From NCBI GenBank assembly GCA_964466465.1, contig CAYXNJ010000014.1:1-50024 (forward strand): 50,024 bases of DNA, given 5' to 3'. Numbering within the stretch: the stretch's first letter is position 1; the number at the start of each line of letters is the position of its first letter. A model generated the notes under the pieces. That model did not search any database. It was not told where the DNA came from and worked only from the letters and a program-made list of their open reading frames with translations. The position numbers and the translations under genes are program-made. This document shows positions 1 to 7,081 of the stretch, piece by piece. The DNA is from Sulfurospirillum sp964466465. GTDB taxonomy: Bacteria; Campylobacterota; Campylobacteria; Campylobacterales; Sulfurospirillaceae.

Positions 1-181
1 AAAAGAGCTCAAAAAAGAGTTATCACGCCTAAAAATTTTAGCGGTTGAAATTGCAGGAGAAATTCACGATATTGTCGAAGATACACTGTGGGTTAAATAC
101 AACGAACTCCCGATACTTTCAGCTAAAATTGTTGAAGCCATCAAAGAAGCAGAGACCTTTAGAGAGACGCATCATCTCTAA
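1..181 (+). CDS. C-terminal end of a CCE_0567-like small protein (nitrogen-fixation associated), partial
   Basis: The open frame enters from the left edge and reads about 59 residues to a TAA at 179-181. The visible part starts KELKKELSRLKILAVEIAGE and continues with a HDIVEDTLW stretch and an LPILSAKIVEAI stretch. This two-helix, hairpin-like pattern with an HD..ED core resembles the CCE_0567/DUF683 Rop-like proteins usually found beside nifX in nif clusters. If so, a nif cluster probably lies just left of the window. The assignment is from memory of the family and the N-terminus is missing. Its stop overlaps the stop of convergent xseA by two bases. Confidence 0.45.
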   Translation, partial: KELKKELSRLKILAVEIAGEIHDIVEDTLWVKYNELPILSAKIVEAIKEAETFRETHHL

Positions 182-1431
182 AAAGCTTTTTTCTCTAATG
201 CTTTCGCTTTTAAAATCGTATGAGGTGTTTGAAGCTCAAACACTTCACCCTCATTAATTTTTTCCAATGCAATTTTTTTACCCTCTTTAACAATCTGAGC
301 ATAACACTCTTTTTGTTCATGGGTTGGTTCTTTTGAATTTAATGCTATGGTATAAGAAGAGAGCAGTTGCTCTTTTTTGGCAAGATTTTGTCTGGTTTGA
401 AAATGAATTTGCTCTTGAAGTAAGCTCACTTGACGCGATTTCTCGCGATGTAAAAGTGCTATTTTATCATTGTATTGACTTTGCAATATGCTGATCTCAT
501 TTTTCCATAAAGAAAGTTTTTCATCGATGGAGCGCTTAGCAAAAAGACGTTTCAAGTGCTCCAATGATTCCTCTTTTGAACGTAGTATTCGCCCAAAAAC
601 AAGGGTGTAGCGCTCCATCATACTATCGATGCGTTGAAGCATCTCTACATTATCAGGAAGTATCATTTCTATCGCCGCTGATGGAGTAGGGGCTCTTAAA
701 TCAGCTACAAAATCACTGATGACATAGTCTATCTCATGCCCAACGGCTGAGACAATCGGTGTTTGTGAAGCAAATATCGCATCGGCTACAACTTCTTCGT
801 TAAATGCCCATAAGTCCTCAACACTTCCACCACCTCGCCCTACAATGATGACATCCACACCCAATGTATCGGCTTTGGCAATGTTACTCGCAATGGAAAA
901 TTTTGCCCCTTCTCCTTGAACAAGCGTATCAAGTAGCGTAATCTTCACCAATGGCCAACGTTTGGTTGCCACACGAAGCATATCTTGAAGGGCTGCCCCT
1001 GTTCCTGAGGTAACAAGAGCAATATGACGTATAAAACGAGGCACCGCTTTTTTACGCTCCACATCAAAATAGCCTTTTGCACTAAGCTTCGCTTTGAGTT
1101 GCTCGTAGGCTTTTGCAAGTGCCCCACTGCCGGAAGGTTCCATCATCATACAATTAATCTGATACGTTCCTCTCGGTGAAAAAACGGAGATAGAGCCATG
1201 AATGACGACTGCCATTCCCTCTTCTACTTGAAATTTTAATGCCTTATTGTTTCCCTTGAACATCACACACGAGATAGAAGAATCAGCATCTTTGAGGGTA
1301 AAATAGAGGTGACCTGAACTGTGATACGTAGGCCTTGAGACTTCACCTTCCACACTTACGTGCAAAAAGGTGGTCTCAAGCAGTGACTTGATTTGATTGT
1401 TTAAACTTGAGACACTAAGGGTTTGACTCAT
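178..1431 (-). CDS. xseA: Exodeoxyribonuclease VII large subunit
   Basis: XseA is the catalytic subunit of exonuclease VII, which degrades single-stranded DNA together with several copies of small XseB. The 417-residue length is typical. An OB-fold nucleic-acid-binding domain occupies roughly residues 1-95. The conserved catalytic-core signature GRGGGSVEDLWAFNEE lies near residue 200, followed by SAVGHEIDYVISDFVADLRAPTP-type sequence, split here as SAVGHEID and ADLRAPTPSAA. The C-terminal third is helical and probably coiled coil. The ATG at 1431 overlaps the ubiE stop by one base (TAATG), so the two are probably translationally coupled. No xseB is visible in the window. Confidence 0.95.
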   Translation of the reverse strand: MSQTLSVSSLNNQIKSLLETTFLHVSVEGEVSRPTYHSSGHLYFTLKDADSSISCVMFKGNNKALKFQVEEGMAVVIHGSISVFSPRGTYQINCMMMEPSGSGALAKAYEQLKAKLSAKGYFDVERKKAVPRFIRHIALVTSGTGAALQDMLRVATKRWPLVKITLLDTLVQGEGAKFSIASNIAKADTLGVDVIIVGRGGGSVEDLWAFNEEVVADAIFASQTPIVSAVGHEIDYVISDFVADLRAPTPSAAIEMILPDNVEMLQRIDSMMERYTLVFGRILRSKEESLEHLKRLFAKRSIDEKLSLWKNEISILQSQYNDKIALLHREKSRQVSLLQEQIHFQTRQNLAKKEQLLSSYTIALNSKEPTHEQKECYAQIVKEGKKIALEKINEGEVFELQTPHTILKAKALEKKAF

Positions 1432-2150
1432 TAGCGTTTTTTAGCAATAACCAACGTTGAGATGTCCATGGAGAAGCTTTTGACAAATTCTGTTTCAAAA
1501 CCAGCAACATCGAGCTCTTTTTGAAGCATGGATGGCGTTAAAAAACCTTCAATGGAGTTTGGAAGATACTCATACGCCTCTTTATTTTTAGAGATAATTC
1601 CGCCTAAAATTGGTAAAACTTTATTGAGATAAAAATCTTTGAGTGCAAAGAAAAAGCCTTTTTTCTCATCTTTGGTAAACTCCAAGATGACAACATAACC
1701 GCCTTTTTTAACCACACGCGCGAATTCGCTAAACGCTTCTTGACGGCGTACAACATTGCGAATGCCATAGCTAATGCTTAAAATGTCGGCACTTTCATTC
1801 GGTAGAGGAATTTCTGTCGCTTCAGAGATGACAAATTCAAACTCAGGAAATTTTTGCTTGCCAACGTCGGTCATACCAGTGGAAGGATCAACACCTAAAA
1901 TCTTACCGATCTGGCGTCCTGCTTTTTTAGCTTGCTTAGCCCAATAACCCATCATATCGCCAGTACCACAGGCAACATCTACAATAAGTTCAATAGGTTT
2001 TGTGTAACGTGCAAACGTCTCATCACACGCTTTTTTTCTCCATTGGATGTCAATGCCCATACTTAAAACGCGGTTTGCGGTGTCATAGGTTCCTGCAATC
2101 TCATTGAACATCTGCACAATTTTCTGTTGCTTGTTGTCGTTATTCTCCAA
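1431..2150 (-). CDS. ubiE: Demethylmenaquinone methyltransferase
   Basis: This SAM-dependent C-methyltransferase makes menaquinone (or ubiquinone) from its demethyl precursor, and in this lineage serves the menaquinone pool of anaerobic respiration. Family signatures are FNEIAGTYD, NRVLSMGIDIQWRK, the SAM-binding VDVACGTGDM and SISYGIRNV. The frame is open back to a TTG at 2210, but those extra 20 residues are not UbiE-like. The TTG at 2150 follows AGGA by six bases and gives a 239-residue protein, the usual family length, so I chose it. The upstream region holds a small hairpin (2194-2209) and copy 1 of a palindromic repeat. Confidence 0.92.
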   Translation of the reverse strand: MENNDNKQQKIVQMFNEIAGTYDTANRVLSMGIDIQWRKKACDETFARYTKPIELIVDVACGTGDMMGYWAKQAKKAGRQIGKILGVDPSTGMTDVGKQKFPEFEFVISEATEIPLPNESADILSISYGIRNVVRRQEAFSEFARVVKKGGYVVILEFTKDEKKGFFFALKDFYLNKVLPILGGIISKNKEAYEYLPNSIEGFLTPSMLQKELDVAGFETEFVKSFSMDISTLVIAKKR

Positions 2151-2222
2151 AACAATTCCTACATGTAAAATTAAAAGTGTGTCAAAATATTTCTGCCTCG
2201 TAAGAGGCAAGCTTTAGTACCT

Positions 2223-2267
2223 AGTGTAACGTAGCTTCCCAAGCTTTGCTTGAGAAGCGTGTCAAGG
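2223..2267. repeat. Intergenic palindromic repeat, copy 1
   Basis: An imperfect inverted repeat has arms 2234-2244 and 2248-2258 and a TTT loop; 10 of 11 positions pair. It matches the reverse complement of 28019-28064: both carry GTAGCTT, a central AGCTTTGCTT and a flank ending AGCGTGT. The arms differ between copies, but each remains self-complementary. It fills most of the gap between the traT-like gene and ubiE. There is no T run after the stem on either strand, so it is not a simple terminator. A REP/MITE-like element is the likeliest reading. Confidence 0.6.
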
Positions 2268-3038
2268 TTAAAACAACCCAGCAACCTGCTGTGCAATTTT
2301 GTCTTCTAAAATTGGGGTTGCTTCATAAAGGTTCAAGTCCATTTTTGTTGCTTCTGCAAACATCATCGTGCGGTGTTCTATGAAATCACTCTCATACGAT
2401 TGTGAGCTTGAAGAGTACGTGTTGCTGTACATTTTACCACTTGCATCTGCGTCACGAATTGGACCACCAAAGCTATTCATCGTACCTGATTTTTGTCCAT
2501 CTCTAATGCCAGCTTGTCCACCAACATTCCCTGTACTTGCCATAACTTTGCCTTTCGCTTTTTCACGAATGACAATGTCAACTTGCATTTGGAAAATGGT
2601 ATCTTCCGTTGCTTTTCCGATCAAACCACCCACAACAGCACCACCAAGTCCTGCAAGTGCCATACTTCTGCCATTACTACCAGAGTTTGCGATAGCGCCC
2701 GCAGCACCACCCATTACAGCACCTGTTGCAACGTTATTTTCACTCTTTTTATTGCAGAATAGAATGTTCGTCATAAGCACATAGGTTGCTTTTTCAGGAT
2801 CATCGACAATGGTATATCCTTTAGCATAAAGCGCTTGAACGATACGATTTTCTAAGTTAATTGGCGTTCCACTTGTATTTTTAGTAGAGATAAAAACAGT
2901 TCGTTTCTCTTTTGCTACAGGGTTAATAAATACACTTTGTGTCATACGTGCACTTGTTTGAAGCTCACTGGTTGCACATCCTGTCATTAAAACAAGTGCT
3001 GCACTGAGTGCAAGTCCTAAATGTAATGTTTTTTTCAT
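2268..3038 (-). CDS. TraT-like outer-membrane lipoprotein (complement resistance protein family)
   Basis: This 256-residue protein starts with a lipoprotein signal peptide (lipobox LMTGC, lipidated Cys at residue 21). The rest matches the TraT family of surface-exclusion/serum-resistance lipoproteins: RMTQSVFINP and RTVFISTKNTSGTP near the front, a Gly/Ala-rich hydrophobic middle (GAVMGGAAGAIANSG, LGGAVVGGLIG) and a YEATPILEDKIAQQVAGLF end. Plasmid TraT blocks conjugation between like donors. This copy sits among housekeeping genes with no transfer genes nearby, so its role here is unknown; envelope integrity is a guess. A good SD (AAGGATGAATA) precedes the ATG. The upstream region has a small hairpin (arms 3067-3073 and 3079-3085) overlapping a TACAAT on the coding strand, a possible promoter or operator. 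Confidence 0.85.
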   Translation of the reverse strand: MKKTLHLGLALSAALVLMTGCATSELQTSARMTQSVFINPVAKEKRTVFISTKNTSGTPINLENRIVQALYAKGYTIVDDPEKATYVLMTNILFCNKKSENNVATGAVMGGAAGAIANSGSNGRSMALAGLGGAVVGGLIGKATEDTIFQMQVDIVIREKAKGKVMASTGNVGGQAGIRDGQKSGTMNSFGGPIRDADASGKMYSNTYSSSSQSYESDFIEHRTMMFAEATKMDLNLYEATPILEDKIAQQVAGLF

Positions 3039-3129
3039 TATTCATCCTTATTTAAAAAATAGGTGCGATATTGTACCGCAATATCCCAAATTATTATTGA
3101 AATCATACCTTTTCTATCCAAACGAAGTG

Positions 3130-3909
3130 TTAATAAAGCGCCTTTTTAAGCCTTTTGGCTATACGAAACTCCTCTTTTTTAAGGTACTTTTTGACAAAAA
3201 AAAGTAGCGGCATTTCACTTTTTTTTAAAAGATAAAATCCACTCTGTTCACGCAGAAAAAAACGCATATCTAAAAGAAGTGTTGCATAGGCTTGGTGTTG
3301 TACGAATGTGAGCAATAAAACTCTATCATGACTTAGAAAAGGAAGAAACGCATTCAAAAGTCTCTCTCTTAACATCGGATCAAAAATAACCGTAGAAACC
3401 GTAAGAATGTAACAGATATTTTCTGCTCTCTTGCAAAGATTTTTAACCGCTTTGGCATCATCTTCTAAAAGAAGTTCCACTTCATGCTCTAAAAACTGCA
3501 TCTCACGATACAAAAGCACTTTGAGCACTTTTTGAGTACTCATACCAGAACTAAAAGCAAAATCAAATGGTTTAATACCCAATGTATCGCATCGCTTATA
3601 CACCTCTAAGAGCGCAAAATCATAATTTTCGGGTAACCCAAATAAGGAGAGATAACGGTTTTTATAGCGTTTATCGTCACTGACACCTGCATATAAAAAA
3701 GGCTTTAAATCGTCTTCAAATGTTTCATGTTCTTTAATGGTTTGAAAACGCGTTCCTAAGACAGCAAGTCGTTTGGAAGCATCAGGATGATTTTCGACAA
3801 AGAGTTGTTGGAGGTTTTTTTTATACTGTGAAAAAGTGGTGAGAATAGACTTCACCACTTCTTTAGGATTTTGAATAAGATACCGCCGCTTGATGGTGCA
3901 CTTTTTCAC
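3130..3909 (-). CDS. Hypothetical protein, 259 residues, downstream of ppaC
   Basis: I do not recognise this family. The protein is basic and mostly helical. It starts at a GTG 10 bases after the ppaC stop, with only a weak SD (AAAAGCA). The C-terminal half is rich in Leu/Phe with many Lys/Arg, and the last 30 residues are strongly basic (KKYLKKEEFRIAKRLKKALY). I see no signal peptide, no clear transmembrane helix and no Cys cluster. The very small gap suggests co-transcription with ppaC. Confidence 0.65.
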   Translation of the reverse strand: MKKCTIKRRYLIQNPKEVVKSILTTFSQYKKNLQQLFVENHPDASKRLAVLGTRFQTIKEHETFEDDLKPFLYAGVSDDKRYKNRYLSLFGLPENYDFALLEVYKRCDTLGIKPFDFAFSSGMSTQKVLKVLLYREMQFLEHEVELLLEDDAKAVKNLCKRAENICYILTVSTVIFDPMLRERLLNAFLPFLSHDRVLLLTFVQHQAYATLLLDMRFFLREQSGFYLLKKSEMPLLFFVKKYLKKEEFRIAKRLKKALY

Positions 3910-3919
3910 ATCAGTGCTT

Positions 3920-4837
3920 TTAAAACTGCTTTTCCATCACAGGAATCACCTGTTTTTTACGACTTAAAATGCCATCCACCCACATCTCATGATTGACAAG
4001 TTTTGTGTTAAAGGCATTTTCAATTTTACTTTCATCATCGCTGAGTACTAAGAATTGTGAACCTTCGATCATAATGTCGGTTAAAAGAAGCATGACGGTA
4101 TGACGTCCACCCTCTTCTTTGTACGCTTTCATATCAGCAAAAAGCGCTTCTTTCATGCCATCAAATACTTTAAGATCAACCACTTCTAGCTGACCAATAC
4201 CGATTTTGTTTCCGCCCATTTCAAAGTCTTTATAATCACGAAGTAACAACGCACGTGGGGTTGCTCCAACCACAGCTGATTTGACTAAGAACATCTCCAT
4301 ACCAAGTGCTTTAAAATCTTCTACACCTGCAATCGCTGCTAGTTCTTTAACCGCTTTGGTATCGGCTTTGGTACATGTTGGAGATTTGAAAAGTACAGTA
4401 TCGCTTAAAATTGCCAACATCATTGCACCTGCGATATTTTTTGGAATTTCAATCTTATAGTGATCATACATCTCTTTCACAATAGTATTGGTACAGCCTA
4501 CAGGGCGAATCCAACATTCAAGAGGTGTGGTTGTCGTAATGTCACCAAGTTTATGATGATCTACAATACCTAAAATATTTGTCTCTTTCAGATTGTGTGG
4601 TGCTTGTGCGAGATCTGAATAATCGGTAATGTAAAGGTTTTCCCCTGAAAAATCATTTTTCAAAAGTGGTTTTTCAAGTCCAAAGGTTTTTAGAATAAAC
4701 TCTGTCTCTGGGCTAATTTCACCTTGACGTGCAGGAGTACATGCTTCTCCAAGCTGAGTTTTAAGATAAGAAAGAGAGATCGCTGAAACAATAGAATCAG
4801 AATCTGGATTAATATGTCCGCAAGCATACGTTTGCAT
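3920..4837 (-). CDS. ppaC: Manganese-dependent inorganic pyrophosphatase (DHH family)
   Basis: Family II pyrophosphatase hydrolyses PPi to phosphate with Mn or Co and pulls biosynthetic reactions forward in the cytoplasm. The N-terminal metal motif is GHINPDSDSIVSA, the DHH motif is GIVDHHKLGDI, and the C-terminal DHHA2 part ends LSRKKQVIPVMEKQF. The frame is open to 4885, but the family start aligns with MQTYACGHINPD at 4837. That ATG has an SD (AAAGGACATTTTG) in front, giving 305 residues, the usual size. A coding-strand TATAAT at 4870-4865 is a plausible -10. Confidence 0.93.
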   Translation of the reverse strand: MQTYACGHINPDSDSIVSAISLSYLKTQLGEACTPARQGEISPETEFILKTFGLEKPLLKNDFSGENLYITDYSDLAQAPHNLKETNILGIVDHHKLGDITTTTPLECWIRPVGCTNTIVKEMYDHYKIEIPKNIAGAMMLAILSDTVLFKSPTCTKADTKAVKELAAIAGVEDFKALGMEMFLVKSAVVGATPRALLLRDYKDFEMGGNKIGIGQLEVVDLKVFDGMKEALFADMKAYKEEGGRHTVMLLLTDIMIEGSQFLVLSDDESKIENAFNTKLVNHEMWVDGILSRKKQVIPVMEKQF

Positions 4838-4920
4838 CAAAATGTCCTTTAATTTTTTTGTGTAATTATAGCCGATTGTACCCACTTTTTTGAAATAATC
4901 TCTTTTGAAACTTCATTGTC

Positions 4921-4957
4921 TGTTACATTTAACACTAATTTTATACTTGCTTATAAT
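4921..4957 (+). promoter_or_regulatory. Promoter of the TonB-receptor operon with a Crp/Fnr-type dyad
   Basis: TTAACA at 4929-4934 and TATAAT at 4952-4957 are separated by 17 bp, a good sigma-70 promoter. Over the -35 lies the perfect dyad TGTTA-CATT-TAACA (4921-4934), the 5-4-5 geometry of Crp/Fnr-superfamily sites. Its centre is about 36-41 bp before the likely transcription start, the class II activator position. The SD AAGGAT and the ATG at 4990 follow. Which regulator binds is inference; the NssABC-type Crp/Fnr proteins of Wolinella, which respond to nitrate, NO and N2O, would fit. Confidence 0.5.
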
Positions 4958-4989
4958 AATTTAATTTCAATTTTTTATAAGGATAATGT

Positions 4990-7071
4990 ATGATAGACCA
5001 GAAATGCCTCTTCTATAGCCTTGCTCTTTTGCCACTTCTAGCAAATGCCGAATCTATCCAATTAGACAACATCAGTGTCACTGCGACAAAAGTTGAAACA
5101 GGAACGAAAGAGGTTTCTCAATCCATTGCTGTTGTTAATTCGCAAACAATCGAAGACAAAAATGTCCTTGATGTGAGCAGTGCTTTGGAAAATATTCCTG
5201 GCGTTAATGTGGAAAGTTCTAGCAATTCCCCTAGTCCAAGACTTATCATTCGAGGTGCAGGGCTTAAAGCGAGTTACGGGGTTAGAGAGATTATGGTTAT
5301 TAAAGATGGTGTTCCTATGACCGATCCTGATTCATTTACACGCTTTGACTACATCGATATGCAAGATGTCCAAAGTATCGAAGTTCAAAAAGGTCCTGGC
5401 TCTATCAATGCAGCTAATACCACAGGTGGCGTTATTCAGCTTATCACAAAATCTGTTTTTGAAGAAGACAAGAACAGCATAAAATTAGGTGTTGGAAACG
5501 ATGGACAACGCAACCTCAACTTGAAATTAAGAGAAAAAATTGACGATAATGACTTCGTCTCTATGAACTATTCACAACGAAAAATTGATAACGACTGGCG
5601 AGACAATAACGCCTTTGATTCAAAACAACTCAGCCTTAAATACGGCCATATTTTCGACGATGATGCTACATTTGAAAGTGAACTCTCCTACACAGAATCT
5701 AACTTAGAATTACCCGCATCAATGACACGAGCGGAGTTTGAAGCGTTTAAACGCACAGGAGAGCAACATAACACCTCTAGTCCTTGGCAATATACCGCTA
5801 GAGATTCAAAAATTCTCTCTCTAAATACAAAATATTCAAAAGAGATAGGCAATTTTACCTACAAGCCACGTTTGTATATCAATAAATGGGAGCACTTCCA
5901 CCCTGTTACAGGCATCATCAATGATGCAGATGAAAACTATGTCTATGGAACAGATTTAGAGACTGATTATGCACATAAACTCTTTAACCGTGATGCTATG
6001 TTAGTCTTTGGTGTTACCGCAAAACAAGACCGAAGTGATGATTCAAAAAAATATCAATACGCAGACACTCTTACTTCAGGAACAGGGCGTGTTTTAAAAA
6101 CACTCTCTAACCAAGAAGGTGTCTTAGCCAATGTTGAAGACTCTCTTGCTACTTTGTATGGTCTCTATGCGATGGAAACATTTTCTCCATTTGATAAAAC
6201 AACGATTGATGTGAGCGCTCGTGCTGACAAGCTCTCTTTTGATGTAAGTGGCAATGAGTACAGCTACTACAATTACAGCACAGGAAGATATGCCACTGGT
6301 GTGGGTGCATATGCAATTGACAAAAGTTATACACTCCTTTCTTCAAAACTGGGTATCACTTATGCACTTAGCGATGCGACGAATATTTATAGTTCTATCG
6401 CTTTTGCCAACCAAGCTCCAACAACCAGCGAACTCACCGACAATGATGCGCTCGATAAAACCAAAAGTATCAATTACGAAATTGGACTAAAAACACGAAC
6501 AGGCGACTTTGCTTATGATATGGCAATCTACCAAAATGATGTGAAAGATGAAATCATCCAAATCAAAGATGCAGGTGGCAATACCATCTATGATAATGCA
6601 GGACAAACACAAAAACGAGGTTTTGAGTTTTTGGGAACATACCATCTCACTCGCAACCTCAATTTTGGTCTTTCGTATGCGTACAGTGACTTCATTTATA
6701 AAAGCTTTCAAGAAAAAGTTGGAGCTACTTTTGTAAGTCGCGATGGCAATCATCTCCCTTACATTCCAAAAACCCAATACGGTCTTGAAGCAAATTATCG
6801 TATGGATAATGGTTTTAAAACACGTATTCAAACCAAAACATGGGGCGATTACTATCTTGATAATGCAAACTCTGACAAATACACTGGATACGATTTTGTT
6901 ACCGATGTTATGTTTGGATATGAGCACAAAGAGCATCTGATTCAGCTCAATATAAACAACATCTTCGATAAACATTATGCAATGCAAGCAGACAAAAGTG
7001 TTTATGGTGTCGAGAGTTATAAAGCAGCAGCACCCAGAAGTGCTATGGTTAGCTACCGCTACAAATTTTAA
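4990..7071 (+). CDS. TonB-dependent outer-membrane receptor (probable metal/copper uptake)
   Basis: A 22-stranded TonB-dependent transporter of 693 residues. A signal peptide (cleavage after LLANA) is followed by a TonB box-like DNISVTATKVE, then a plug domain with SALENIPGVNV, LIIRGAGLKASYGVREI, DGVPMTDPDSF and the closing VQKGPGSINAANTTGGVIQLITK. The barrel runs to a C-terminal aromatic YRYKF. The LNINNIFDKHY motif near the end is typical of the family. The substrate cannot be read directly. It is first in an operon with a NosL-fused Fe-S protein and its own ExbB-ExbD-TonB, which points to copper, as for OprC/NosA receptors. An iron complex is the main alternative. Confidence 0.85.
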   Translation: MIDQKCLFYSLALLPLLANAESIQLDNISVTATKVETGTKEVSQSIAVVNSQTIEDKNVLDVSSALENIPGVNVESSSNSPSPRLIIRGAGLKASYGVREIMVIKDGVPMTDPDSFTRFDYIDMQDVQSIEVQKGPGSINAANTTGGVIQLITKSVFEEDKNSIKLGVGNDGQRNLNLKLREKIDDNDFVSMNYSQRKIDNDWRDNNAFDSKQLSLKYGHIFDDDATFESELSYTESNLELPASMTRAEFEAFKRTGEQHNTSSPWQYTARDSKILSLNTKYSKEIGNFTYKPRLYINKWEHFHPVTGIINDADENYVYGTDLETDYAHKLFNRDAMLVFGVTAKQDRSDDSKKYQYADTLTSGTGRVLKTLSNQEGVLANVEDSLATLYGLYAMETFSPFDKTTIDVSARADKLSFDVSGNEYSYYNYSTGRYATGVGAYAIDKSYTLLSSKLGITYALSDATNIYSSIAFANQAPTTSELTDNDALDKTKSINYEIGLKTRTGDFAYDMAIYQNDVKDEIIQIKDAGGNTIYDNAGQTQKRGFEFLGTYHLTRNLNFGLSYAYSDFIYKSFQEKVGATFVSRDGNHLPYIPKTQYGLEANYRMDNGFKTRIQTKTWGDYYLDNANSDKYTGYDFVTDVMFGYEHKEHLIQLNINNIFDKHYAMQADKSVYGVESYKAAAPRSAMVSYRYKF

Positions 7072-7081
7072 AGGCTGAAAA

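Noticed and set aside
2368..2784. Plus-strand 138-codon open frame opposite the TraT-like gene.
   Set aside because: It is the antisense shadow of a gene with clear lipoprotein and TraT features. It has low-complexity Ser/Pro/Ala composition and no SD.
6487..6987. Minus-strand 166-codon open frame inside the TonB receptor gene.
   Set aside because: It lies opposite the conserved receptor barrel, has no recognisable domain and no SD.
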